Positions 24,216 to 31,122 of a stretch of DNA of 40,146 nucleotides are shown here, piece by piece. Position 1 is the stretch's first letter; each line of letters begins with the position of its first letter. Position numbers and translations under genes: made by a program. A model generated the notes under the pieces. It saw only the letters and a program-made list of their open reading frames with translations. It searched no databases and had not been told where the DNA came from. This DNA comes from an uncultured Bacilli bacterium (GTDB taxonomy: Bacteria; Bacillota_I; Bacilli_A; RF39; UBA660): positions 1 to 40,146 of the forward strand of contig CALVKO010000007.1 of NCBI GenBank assembly GCA_944332725.1, written 5' to 3'.

Positions 24216-24575
24216 TTATTCTCCTTTATTATCTAAAAACATTTTTTCATAATTTTCTTTATCTATTGCTTCTACTAAATAATTATCTTCATTCATTAAC
24301 ATTACTTGCAATACAATTATTTCTTTTAAAGTATAAAAATATCCATCGTATCTTTCTTCATCTTCTCGTTTAGTGTTTAAATATGTATCTCTTTTATCTA
24401 GTATTCTGCAAGGTCTATATTCTCTAAAGTAAAAATGTTCCATTGGACTTCCTTTTTGAAATCTAACAAAATAACTGTCTTTATATGTTTTTGTCAAAGT
24501 ACCACTAACTGCATTAATTTTTAAACTATTATTTGTTACTGGATTAGCTTCATAATGATTATATAATAAACCCAT
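24216..24575 (-). CDS. Hypothetical early phage protein, 119 aa
   Basis: Beta-rich N-terminus (LKINAVSGTLTKTYKDSYFV) with FYFREYRPCRILDKRD, then a helical Met/Leu segment (LKEIIVLQVMLMNEDNYLVE). It ends in DNKGE, again reading through a ribosome site. Its ATG overlaps the stop of the methyltransferase-like gene (TAATG). No family recognised. Confidence 0.5.
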   Translation of the reverse strand: MGLLYNHYEANPVTNNSLKINAVSGTLTKTYKDSYFVRFQKGSPMEHFYFREYRPCRILDKRDTYLNTKREDEERYDGYFYTLKEIIVLQVMLMNEDNYLVEAIDKENYEKMFLDNKGE

Positions 24576-25078
24576 TATTTTCCATCTCCTTTAGAATTTA
24601 ATAATATATTTTCATTCCAATCATCTTGAAATGATGCTATCCAACCACAATGTACTGCTTTTATATTTCCATCTGGTCTATAAAATTTTTGTGCATCCCA
24701 ACCTTTATAGATGGGGACACCAAAGTTTGTTTTACCATTTTTAATACTATATCTTAGAACATCACTAACAATAATTATGAAATCTATTTTTATAGATACT
24801 AAATATCTAATAAACTCTCTAACTTGACTAAAAGGCGGGTTAGTAATTACAATATCATATTTAGAGTAATCTATTTTTCTCCATTCTTTAGAGTCACATT
24901 TAACGTCATAGTAACAGTGTTTTAAATATTTATATATATTACTATCTTTATTGTCGCAAGGACAGATAATCTTTTTACCTCTTAAATCATATTTATGTAA
25001 TTCTCTAACACAATCTTTATACATAGTAAAAAATTCATCATCCATTGTTTTTCGTTTACATGTTTTTAATTGTTGCAA
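24575..25078 (-). CDS. Small EcoRI-type adenine methyltransferase-like protein, 167 aa
   Basis: Likely modifies adenine in DNA, or is a relic of such an enzyme. Residues 13-60 (DDEFFTMYKDCVRELHKYDL, then ICPCDNKDSNIYKYLKHC) and YDIVITNPPFSQVREFIRYL, with the catalytic NPPF at 80-83, follow the order in the EcoRI_methylase family. The later FIIIVSDVLRY and HCGWIASFQDDW also fit. At 167 residues it is clearly shorter than typical members (about 250 or more), with much of the target-recognition part missing. The start is TTG with AAAGGAGAA seven bases before it. No restriction enzyme is nearby. Confidence 0.65.
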   Translation of the reverse strand: MQQLKTCKRKTMDDEFFTMYKDCVRELHKYDLRGKKIICPCDNKDSNIYKYLKHCYYDVKCDSKEWRKIDYSKYDIVITNPPFSQVREFIRYLVSIKIDFIIIVSDVLRYSIKNGKTNFGVPIYKGWDAQKFYRPDGNIKAVHCGWIASFQDDWNENILLNSKGDGK

Positions 25079-25080
25079 TT

Positions 25081-25356
25081 TTATTCTCCTTTATTAACTA
25101 ATATTTGTATAATTTCTTTTAAATCAGTTTCATCTAGCATGTAATCTGTTTCATTAGAATATCTAATTACTTTTAATTCTAAATGTTCTTTTGATTTATT
25201 TATAATCTCTTCTTTTTGTTGTAATTGTTCTTTTAATTTTAAATTTTCTTTTTCAAGATTACTAATATACTTAAATATAATTGCACCATCTAATCTTTCA
25301 TTTATAAAATTATCAAAATCATCTGCTATCATTTTTTTAATTTCTTCTTTATTCAT
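25081..25356 (-). CDS. Coiled-coil early protein, 91 aa
   Basis: Residues 28-60 form a heptad coil (YISNLEKENLKLKEQLQQKE). The ends are acidic, and the last residues (VNKGE) are coded by the next gene's ribosome site. Its coil shares LKEQL-QKE with the next gene upstream, suggesting descent from a common cassette. Function unknown. Confidence 0.5.
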   Translation of the reverse strand: MNKEEIKKMIADDFDNFINERLDGAIIFKYISNLEKENLKLKEQLQQKEEIINKSKEHLELKVIRYSNETDYMLDETDLKEIIQILVNKGE

Positions 25357-25664
25357 TACTTATCACTCTTTTCTATTTTAGATAATATTTCCTCGTAAGC
25401 ATACTTTGACATATAACAATCTTGACCTAATAATTCTATATCTTTATCTCTTTCTTTTATTTTTTCTTTTAAATAATTTATTAGTTCCTTTTCTTTATCT
25501 TCTTTTTGATGTAGTTGTTCTTTTAGTTTTTGATTTTCACAATCTAATTTTTTATACTCATCTACTAAATTACCTACTTCATCAGTTAACTCATAATCAA
25601 GACCAAAATATGCCATTTTTTCGTTTATCCTAATTTGTCCTCTAAATACTTCTAATTTAACCAT
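25356..25664 (-). CDS. Coiled-coil early protein, 102 aa
   Basis: Starts MVKLEVFRGQIRINEKMAYF; residues 40-75 form a coil (LKEQLHQKEDKEKELINYLK). It ends with EEILSKIEKSDK, nearly the same as the end of the upstream gene (DILSKIEKSDN). A 29-bp perfect direct repeat covers both ends and frames this gene, so it looks like a duplicated or inserted cassette. The ATG overlaps the upstream TGA (TGATG). Confidence 0.5.
   Translation of the reverse strand: MVKLEVFRGQIRINEKMAYFGLDYELTDEVGNLVDEYKKLDCENQKLKEQLHQKEDKEKELINYLKEKIKERDKDIELLGQDCYMSKYAYEEILSKIEKSDK
25360..25388. repeat. 29-bp direct repeat, copy 1
   Basis: Perfectly identical to 25668-25696 (starts TTATCACTC, ends GATAATAT on the plus strand). 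It covers the last codons of the 102-aa coiled-coil gene. The two copies lie 308 bp apart and frame that gene exactly. Confidence 0.9.
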
Positions 25665-26419
25665 CAATTATCACTCTTTTCTATTTTAGATAATATATCT
25701 TTTATTAACTCTCTTTTAGCTCTAAATCTATGTAATGTTTTTAAATATGAATTATAGTAAAAACTATCATGAGATGTGTTTCTTAATTTTTCCTCAAGAT
25801 TTACAACATTTTCTTTTAAGTCTATATCTTCATTTTTTAAATAATTTATTAGTTCTTGTTTTTCTTCTAATAACAAATCTCTTTCAACTTGTGCTTTATT
25901 TCCATAATCTGCTTTTAATTGTTGATTTTCTTCTAATAATTCGGTGTTTCTATGTGTCATATCAATAAATTCTTTATCTTCTTTTGACACTTCGTTATAA
26001 TCTACAACGTGCTGTAACATATCTCTTTCAAATCTTAATTGATTGTAGTATTCACCACTTCTTAAATAACTTAATTGTGATTGTAATTCTTTAATTTCTT
26101 TTAGCAAACAAACAAATTCATCTTTCGGTATTAAGTAATGATCTGAACCTTGTATATAATATTGTGAACAATAATCTATGTTTTCTTCTTTAGCGTTAAA
26201 TTCGTCTATCTCGCAAGGTAGATTATAATCGCTTAATAATTGCAATGCTTTATTGTATTTTCGAGCTAAATCGATACTTTCATTATGTGTTTTAGTAAAT
26301 TGTTCAATCCATTGTTTTCTGTCTTTTTGTAAGAAATCTATTATTTCTAATAATTCATCTTTATCAATGTTTGATAATTCTCTTACATCTTTAAATGCAT
26401 ATTCTTCAATTTCATTCAT
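25664..26419 (-). CDS. Long coiled-coil early protein, 251 aa
   Basis: Almost wholly helical and acidic: FLQKDRKQWIEQFTKTHNES, then LLKEIKELQSQLSYLR, LEENQQLKADYGNKAQ and DLKENVVNLEEKLRN, with a basic end before LSKIEKSDN. Probably an oligomeric scaffold or adaptor; no enzymatic motif is present. The ATG at 26419 has GAGG nine bases upstream and overlaps the previous stop (ATGAATGA). Confidence 0.55.
   Translation of the reverse strand: MNEIEEYAFKDVRELSNIDKDELLEIIDFLQKDRKQWIEQFTKTHNESIDLARKYNKALQLLSDYNLPCEIDEFNAKEENIDYCSQYYIQGSDHYLIPKDEFVCLLKEIKELQSQLSYLRSGEYYNQLRFERDMLQHVVDYNEVSKEDKEFIDMTHRNTELLEENQQLKADYGNKAQVERDLLLEEKQELINYLKNEDIDLKENVVNLEEKLRNTSHDSFYYNSYLKTLHRFRAKRELIKDILSKIEKSDN
25668..25696. 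repeat. 29-bp direct repeat, copy 2
   Basis: Second copy of the repeat at 25360-25388. It covers the last codons of the 251-aa coiled-coil gene. Recombination between the copies would delete the intervening gene cleanly and keep the upstream gene's ending. Confidence 0.9.
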
Positions 26420-26774
26420 TACTATCAACCTCGTATTTCATTGAATTGAATTGCTCTTTTGTAACAATGTCTTTAATATCTTCTACTCTTAAAGTTTCAT
26501 AATAAACATCGTCATCTGCATTAATACAGGTTTGTTCTAAAAAGCCATATTCATTTATAAATACTGGTCTACCATTAACATAATCTCCTACTTGTATTAA
26601 ATCTATTATGTTTTTACTTGCTTTAACAACATCATTTCTTAATATTACTTGACCATTATCAATTTTTATTAAATCTTTATCAGAACAATCTATTATTTTT
26701 GCAATTCTTGGTGGTACATAGCCATTAACTGCACCCCTCGTGTATTTAATATACATTCCTTCTTCTAATTTCAT
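26412..26774 (-). CDS. Hypothetical phage protein, 120 aa
   Basis: Beta-rich, with two related halves: EGMYIKYTRGAVNGYVPPRI and VGDYVNGRPVFINEYGF, each an SH3-like barrel pattern, joined by KNIIDLIQ, and an acidic helical end. Proteins with the LIQVGDYVNG pattern are common in early regions of phages of low-GC Gram-positives. Function unknown. It starts four bases inside the preceding poly-Glu gene (ATGA overlap). Confidence 0.55.
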   Translation of the reverse strand: MKLEEGMYIKYTRGAVNGYVPPRIAKIIDCSDKDLIKIDNGQVILRNDVVKASKNIIDLIQVGDYVNGRPVFINEYGFLEQTCINADDDVYYETLRVEDIKDIVTKEQFNSMKYEVDSNE

Positions 26775-26962
26775 TCTTCTTCCTCTTCCTCTTCTTCCTC
26801 TTCTTCTCTATATTCTTCGAAGTGTGTTTCTTGGCAATAAGGACACATATAAATCATTTCTCCACAAGAATAATCAAATAGATCACTAACACCATAAAAA
26901 CTTTCAGCACTTTCACTTATTGGTTCATCAAATATTTTATTACATACATTACATTTATACAT
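26771..26962 (-). CDS. Zinc-ribbon protein with poly-Glu tail, 63 aa
   Basis: Two CxxC pairs, MYKCNVCNKIF and MIYMCPYCQETHF, form a likely zinc ribbon. The protein ends in a run of eleven Glu (residues 53-63), coded by a GAA/GAG tract prone to slippage. It could be a DNA mimic-like tail or simply a drifting microsatellite. Function unknown. Confidence 0.55.
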   Translation of the reverse strand: MYKCNVCNKIFDEPISESAESFYGVSDLFDYSCGEMIYMCPYCQETHFEEYREEEEEEEEEEE

Positions 26963-26964
26963 AT

Positions 26965-27144
26965 CTAATCATCTACCTTTACTAAATATCTCCTGTTTTT
27001 CCCACTACCCCTATTTTGATAAGTAGGCGTCCTATAAAAATCTAGCGTTCTTTTTTTTACATTCATTTTCTTTGCAATTTCTTCTTTTGTTCCAAATGCT
27101 AATTCAATATCACCTTTATATAACGAATAATAAACTTTTTTCAT
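26965..27144 (-). CDS. Small helix-turn-helix-like protein, 59 aa
   Basis: MKKVYYSLYKGDIELAFGTK, then EEIAKKMNVKKRTLDFYRTP, a helix-turn-helix pattern seen in small phage proteins with the ending NRRYLVKVDD. It may bind DNA. An upstream TTG at 27153 is an alternative start with AGGAA before it. Confidence 0.5.
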   Translation of the reverse strand: MKKVYYSLYKGDIELAFGTKEEIAKKMNVKKRTLDFYRTPTYQNRGSGKNRRYLVKVDD

Positions 27145-27326
27145 ATTTTCCAAATTCCTAATTCTTTTAGTAATTTAATTTTTTCATTTTTAGTTAAGTT
27201 CCAATTTGACCAAATACTGTTTTGTAATTCTAATAATGTATCTTTATCATTTAATAATTTTGCTTTAAAAATAGCTCTTTTATAGTTTGGTAAAAAATAT
27301 TTTTTAAACGATTCTAAATATTTCAT
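27141..27326 (-). CDS. Hypothetical protein, 61 aa
   Basis: Basic and helical: MKYLESFKKYFLPNYKRAIF, then LLELQNSIWSNWNLTKNEK. No family recognised. It overlaps the resolvase stop by four bases (ATGA), so it is translated with it. Confidence 0.45.
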   Translation of the reverse strand: MKYLESFKKYFLPNYKRAIFKAKLLNDKDTLLELQNSIWSNWNLTKNEKIKLLKELGIWKI

Positions 27327-27781
27327 TTTACTCTATCTAAATATGTAATACCAACCGCATAAGCTGACCAAATATCTTTTTTAAATCCATAAAACCAACC
27401 TGGATTTTTCTTAATACCAACTACGCCGAACCTATCTATTAAAGCCTGTCTTATATTGCTATCTTTTGCTTTCATCGAATTACATAAATTGATTTTTACA
27501 TCTTTTCTAAATACATATTCTATTTTTGGATTTTCATTTGTATCACAATATAGTTGTACGAACCTACCGTACCACTCACAAGTATCGAAAACTTCTTTGC
27601 CTACTGCCATACCATAACTAGCTACTTTTTCAATTACAATACAGTCAATATTTTTAAACAAACCTATTTGTTTCAATAATTTATAATTATCTATTTTTCC
27701 GAACTCAATAGGCTTATATGTTTCCTTTTCGATTATGCAATATGCACTTTCTATATTACCTGGATCAATCGCTAATATCAT
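27323..27781 (-). CDS. RuvC-like Holliday junction resolvase, 152 aa
   Basis: Resolves branched DNA during recombination and before packaging. RNase H-like fold: first acid in MILAIDPGN (D6), second in CIVIEKVASYGMAVGKEVF, then CEWYGRF, SMKAKDSNIRQALIDRFG and the final acid in KDIWSAYAVGITYLD. This matches the short RuvC-like resolvases of Gram-positive phages. The ATG at 27781 has GAGGTGG upstream; a GTG three codons earlier is open but falls inside the ribosome site. Confidence 0.85.
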   Translation of the reverse strand: MILAIDPGNIESAYCIIEKETYKPIEFGKIDNYKLLKQIGLFKNIDCIVIEKVASYGMAVGKEVFDTCEWYGRFVQLYCDTNENPKIEYVFRKDVKINLCNSMKAKDSNIRQALIDRFGVVGIKKNPGWFYGFKKDIWSAYAVGITYLDRVK

Positions 27782-27792
27782 AATTACCACCT

Positions 27793-28596
27793 CTAAAATA
27801 ATTTTTGTTGAATTTCAATGTTACTTAACATTTCTTCTTTTGCTCTTTTAACAAAATCTCTTTTTATTTCAAATCCATAACAATTTCTATTTAATTCTGC
27901 GCACGCTCTTAAAGTTGAACCACTACCAGCAACTGGGTCTATAACCACATCTCCCTCATCAGTAAAAATTTCAATTAATTTTTTTAATAAATTTACTGGC
28001 TTTTGTGTTGGATGAATTTTTGGATATTCTTTAGAGTTATCTCTTTTCCATTCGAACCAATTGAAAATCATTTTGTTATTTCCATAAATATCCTTATTAT
28101 TAAATTTTGGAAGTTTATCTCTATAAAGCACCACAGCGTATTCAGTTGCACCTACTATTTTCATATTTGCTTTTAATACTTGACTAGAATAATTTTTAAT
28201 AAATACTAATGGATAATTCTTCATTAAACCGTGCTTTTTGCCTTGTTCTATAACCATAGGTATTTGTTCAAAAGCACAAAATATTATCATTGCTGGTGCT
28301 CCACTACTTTTACCTCTTTCTCCACCTTTTTTAGGTTCTTTTTTCAAGTATCTAGTACAAAAATCAAAAAAATTATTTATTTTGAAGTCATTATCTGTAT
28401 CAAAAAAACTTTTTCCTGCTAATTTACTTTCTCCATTTTTATTATCACCATCAATATACCATTGTGGATTACTTGCATAGGCATTATTTCCTAAATTATA
28501 TGGAATATCAGCAATAATTAATTGCGCATGAGGAATTCCATAAACTTTCGCATTTTCAAAATGATCGTGATACAATTCAATTTTTATTTTATTCAT
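27793..28596 (-). CDS. DNA methyltransferase (beta-type N6/N4), 267 aa
   Basis: Transfers methyl from S-adenosylmethionine to DNA. The catalytic motif IV reads ADIPYNL (D30-Y33), a DPPY variant with Ile. The target-recognition part lies between. HPTQKPVNLLKKLIEIF, then VIDPVAGSGSTLRACAELNR (motif I, near 218-226) and CYGFEIKRDFVKRA close the protein. Motif IV before motif I makes it beta class. Length is typical. No partner restriction enzyme is seen, so it is an orphan enzyme, probably masking phage DNA. Confidence 0.9.
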   Translation of the reverse strand: MNKIKIELYHDHFENAKVYGIPHAQLIIADIPYNLGNNAYASNPQWYIDGDNKNGESKLAGKSFFDTDNDFKINNFFDFCTRYLKKEPKKGGERGKSSGAPAMIIFCAFEQIPMVIEQGKKHGLMKNYPLVFIKNYSSQVLKANMKIVGATEYAVVLYRDKLPKFNNKDIYGNNKMIFNWFEWKRDNSKEYPKIHPTQKPVNLLKKLIEIFTDEGDVVIDPVAGSGSTLRACAELNRNCYGFEIKRDFVKRAKEEMLSNIEIQQKLF

Positions 28597-28947
28597 TTAA
28601 TTACCCCATTTCTTATAAACTAACTTTGATTTATCCCAATTTGGATAAAGACTCTTTAAATAATTTTCCATTATTGATAACATTTCTTTTCGTAAGTTTT
28701 GATTACCATTGTCTAACAAATGATGATGATATCTACATCCTTCAACACCATTTTCTTCAATTCCTAAACCTAGTTTAGATTTTGGTATAAAGTGCATAAT
28801 ATCGTGGACTATAAAATCCATCTTATTAGGATCGAACTCTTCACAATAGTATCCAATTCTACAAAAAAGACACGAATAATTATCTCTTTGTTGTATGGTC
28901 CTTATTGTGTCTTTATTAAATTGTAATAATTTTGTATAATTTGGCAT
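28597..28947 (-). CDS. HNH endonuclease-like protein, 116 aa
   Basis: RDNYSCLFCRIGYYCEEFDP gives one zinc pair region, then FIVHDIMHFIPKSKLGLGIE and NGVEGCRYHHHLLDNGNQNL, the H-N-H signature with H in VHDIMHF and HHHLLDNGN. It probably cuts or nicks DNA. It lies between the methyltransferase and a NinB-like gene. It could serve in recombination or be a free-standing mobile nuclease; context favours a phage recombination role. Confidence 0.75.
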   Translation of the reverse strand: MPNYTKLLQFNKDTIRTIQQRDNYSCLFCRIGYYCEEFDPNKMDFIVHDIMHFIPKSKLGLGIEENGVEGCRYHHHLLDNGNQNLRKEMLSIMENYLKSLYPNWDKSKLVYKKWGN

Positions 28948-29403
28948 TTAAGCCACCCCCTGACATTTTATAATTTCTTCCAAATCTGCTAATTCTTGAG
29001 GACTTAATGTTTCAATTCCTTGCTGTCTACATTCTTCACATAATCCTTTTAAAAGGATAGCAAATTCAGCTGTATTTAATTCATGGCTAGGAGTATACAC
29101 ATGATACACATAAAATTCCTTGCCATTTTTTACTATTTTTGATTTTTTTTCATAATATTCAATACCTCTAATATTACTTTCATTCGGCACTAAAATTTCA
29201 TATCTAGGACTATAAGATTTAAGCATTTCAAAATGTAATTCTTCTATTCCTATTTTTGTCTTTAATGATAATTCTCCTAATAATTTCCAATACTTTTTAT
29301 TTTGATTTTTATTTCTTTTTTCTTTATATTCTTTTATTTCAAATAATTTATTTTTGTCTTGGTCATACAACCATTGAATTATTTTTAAAACATTGCCAAT
29401 CAT
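28948..29403 (-). CDS. NinB-like recombination protein, 151 aa
   Basis: IIQWLYDQDKNKLFEIKEYK, then KRNKNQNKKYWKLLGELSLK and ELNTAEFAILLKGLCEECRQ. The Asn-Gln-Asn-x-x-Tyr-Trp motif and the helical end agree with NinB/Orf-type proteins that load recombinases on SSB-bound DNA. It directly follows ssb (TAATG overlap) and comes after the Sak4-like gene, as such factors often do. The family assignment is by pattern only. Confidence 0.5.
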   Translation of the reverse strand: MIGNVLKIIQWLYDQDKNKLFEIKEYKEKRNKNQNKKYWKLLGELSLKTKIGIEELHFEMLKSYSPRYEILVPNESNIRGIEYYEKKSKIVKNGKEFYVYHVYTPSHELNTAEFAILLKGLCEECRQQGIETLSPQELADLEEIIKCQGVA

Positions 29404-29813
29404 TAATCTAAAAAGTTATCATCAATAGACACACTTTCGCCAAAATCTGCAAATGGATCTTTTTCAATTTCTGGTACTTCTTCTTTTGTTTCTTCTTTCT
29501 TATTTCCACCAAGAAATTCAATTCTTTCGCAAACAACAACTGTTATATATTTTCTTTCACCATCTTTGTTTGTATAATTATCTGTTTGAATTCTACCTTC
29601 AATAGAAACCAATCTACCTTTATCTAAATATTTGCATACATTTTCAACTTGTTTTTTCCAAACTCTAATTTGAATAAAATCTGCATCTTTTGTTCCATCT
29701 TCTTTTGGTGGTCTATCAACTGCTAAAGAAAAATTTGTAAAAGCAATATTTGAATTTGTATATTTTAATTCAGGTTTAGCAGTTAATCTTCCTATTAAAA
29801 TTACTTTATTCAT
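29403..29813 (-). CDS. ssb: Single-stranded DNA-binding protein, 136 aa
   Basis: Coats single-stranded DNA at forks and breaks. The OB fold (MNKVILIGRLTAKPELKYT, FTNFSLAVDRP, DFIQIRVWKKQVENVCKYL, KGRLVSIEGRIQT, ITVVVCERIEFLGG) covers residues 1-105. An acidic linker and tail follow. The tail ends DDNFLD rather than the usual DDDLPF, so contact with host SSB partners may be altered. It overlaps its neighbours on both sides, in an operon with the recombination genes. Confidence 0.93.
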   Translation of the reverse strand: MNKVILIGRLTAKPELKYTNSNIAFTNFSLAVDRPPKEDGTKDADFIQIRVWKKQVENVCKYLDKGRLVSIEGRIQTDNYTNKDGERKYITVVVCERIEFLGGNKKEETKEEVPEIEKDPFADFGESVSIDDNFLD

Positions 29814-30180
29814 TATTTTCCTCCTTTTCTATTAAAATTAATGGTTCAAAATCGGAAACTGGATATGTTTCTTCTTTAGTAAGTGTTCCTTTATATCCAT
29901 CAAATTCAAGTTCTTTTTGTAATGTAATTTTTACTTTCAATTCTGATTTTCCCTTTTCAAAATCAAAAAAATGTTCTTCAATTTCTTTTTTTAAATCACC
30001 CAAACGATAATCTTGTGTTTTATCATCATATCTCCACAATTTTTCAATTGCTTTTTTTAAACTTTTAGTTGCTCCAAACCACTCTGTTTCTGGAGTCCCA
30101 CCACAAATATTCCAATTTCTAATTAAATAAATATCTTTATAAATTTTATGTCTATATAAAATTATTTCTGTTTTGTTCAT
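29806..30180 (-). CDS. Hypothetical early protein, 124 aa
   Basis: MNKTEIILYRHKIYKDIYLI, WFGATKSLKKAIEKLWRYDD and VKITLQKELEFDGYKGTLTK can be seen: an alpha/beta N-terminal half and a beta end. No family recognised. Strong ribosome site AAAGGAGG. The leader upstream (30182-30258) can form a long-range stem that begins close to this site. Confidence 0.5.
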   Translation of the reverse strand: MNKTEIILYRHKIYKDIYLIRNWNICGGTPETEWFGATKSLKKAIEKLWRYDDKTQDYRLGDLKKEIEEHFFDFEKGKSELKVKITLQKELEFDGYKGTLTKEETYPVSDFEPLILIEKEENNE

Positions 30181-30197
30181 TTATTTTTCCTCCTTTT

Positions 30198-30252
30198 TTT
30201 GTGTATTAATTTCATATAGTTGTAGCGAGAATATAAAATGTTTATACACAAA
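30198..30252 (-). promoter_or_regulatory. Inverted-repeat leader before the 124-aa gene
   Basis: A perfect 9-bp inverted repeat (TTTGTGTAT / ATACACAAA) with a 37-nt AT-rich loop lies between the 29-aa frame and the AAAGGAGG ribosome site; its 3' arm touches that site. It may affect translation or hold a promoter or binding site. The loop shows no clear promoter. Confidence 0.3.
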
Positions 30253-30258
30253 CAAATT

Positions 30259-30348
30259 CTAGTTTTTATTCCAAAGTTCTCTATCTAAATAATTTTTTAT
30301 TATAAAACTATAATCAATTTCATATTGCTTAATAATTAATTCGTTCAT
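30259..30348 (-). CDS. Very small peptide, 29 aa
   Basis: MNELIIKQYEIDYSFIIKNY then LDRELWNKN. The start is preceded by GGAGGGG five bases upstream, a strong site, right after the zinc-ribbon gene stop. The gap 30182-30350 holds only this frame and the inverted repeat. It could be a leader peptide or a small functional protein. Confidence 0.45.
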   Translation of the reverse strand: MNELIIKQYEIDYSFIIKNYLDRELWNKN

Positions 30349-30350
30349 AA

Positions 30351-30539
30351 TTACCCCTCCATTACATTTTTCAATTTATCTCGAAATTCTTCTTTTTTGT
30401 TTTTATAAACATAGTTTCCACACCAAGTGCATATTTTTTTATTAATAAAATTGGGAATAGTTATTGAGTGTCCGCATTTGCACTTATATGTGTTATCTGC
30501 ATACATTTTAAATTTTTTAGTATCTGACTTAAAATCCAT
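30351..30539 (-). CDS. Small zinc-ribbon protein, 62 aa
   Basis: YKCKCGHSITIPNFINKKIC then TWCGNYVYKNKKEEFRDK: a CxC...CxxC zinc ribbon of rubredoxin-like type. It sits next to the Cas4-like nuclease and could be its partner or a DNA-binding adaptor. Function unknown. Confidence 0.55.
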   Translation of the reverse strand: MDFKSDTKKFKMYADNTYKCKCGHSITIPNFINKKICTWCGNYVYKNKKEEFRDKLKNVMEG

Positions 30540-30546
30540 ATTCCTC

Positions 30547-31122
30547 CTAATATTTACTTTGCCATTTATCTTTATAAATTGTTAATAAATCATATTTTTC
30601 TAACCATTTTATGAATTTATAAATTTCCTCTTTTAAATTCATTTTTAATTCTTCACGATAATATTCTTCTTTAAAAATTCGTAATTTTGTTTTGTCTTCT
30701 TCCCAATCGTTTACCATATTCTTTTTCTCAAAATTATTACAAATTATATATTGCATTTTATATGCCTCTGGTACTAATTCCATATAAACTGCTGTTTGAT
30801 AACTTCCGTAAAATTTGCCAACATCATAATTGCTAGTGTGCTTATAATCAGAAATAACTCCAGCTTTTAAGCAATCAATTTTTCCGTAGACAATGAAATT
30901 ATCAATGTTTTTATATACTTTAACTTGATAGCATCCATTTTTTGTTTCAGGATAATGAGCAACCATATACTCTTCAAACTCATTACCCTTAACAAATTTA
31001 CTTACATCTTCAGCTTCTTCTTTTTTTAAAATTTTAATAAAATCTTCCAAATTACCATATTGATTCTCAACACAGTATTTCCAACTATTCAGTAGTGTCG
31101 GCGTTATTAGATATCTTTTCAT
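30547..31122 (-). CDS. PD-(D/E)XK nuclease, Cas4/RecB-like exonuclease, 191 aa
   Basis: Likely trims DNA ends for single-strand annealing or strand exchange. Catalytic residues follow the Cas4/RecB order: H in YMVAHYPETK, D in YGKIDCLKAGVISDYKHTS (D-x(n)-D-x-K with the acid pair and Lys), then YGSYQTAVYMEL as the QxxxY motif. It is paired with the Sak4-like ATPase gene, which it overlaps. The ATG at 31122 (MKRYLITPTLLNSW) has GGTGAG upstream; another ATG lies at 31140. Confidence 0.75.
   Translation of the reverse strand: MKRYLITPTLLNSWKYCVENQYGNLEDFIKILKKEEAEDVSKFVKGNEFEEYMVAHYPETKNGCYQVKVYKNIDNFIVYGKIDCLKAGVISDYKHTSNYDVGKFYGSYQTAVYMELVPEAYKMQYIICNNFEKKNMVNDWEEDKTKLRIFKEEYYREELKMNLKEEIYKFIKWLEKYDLLTIYKDKWQSKY

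Noticed and set aside
25081-26419. Coiled-coil genes as tail tape measure
   Set aside because: They lie in the early region, are short and separate, and lack the length and helices of tape measure proteins.
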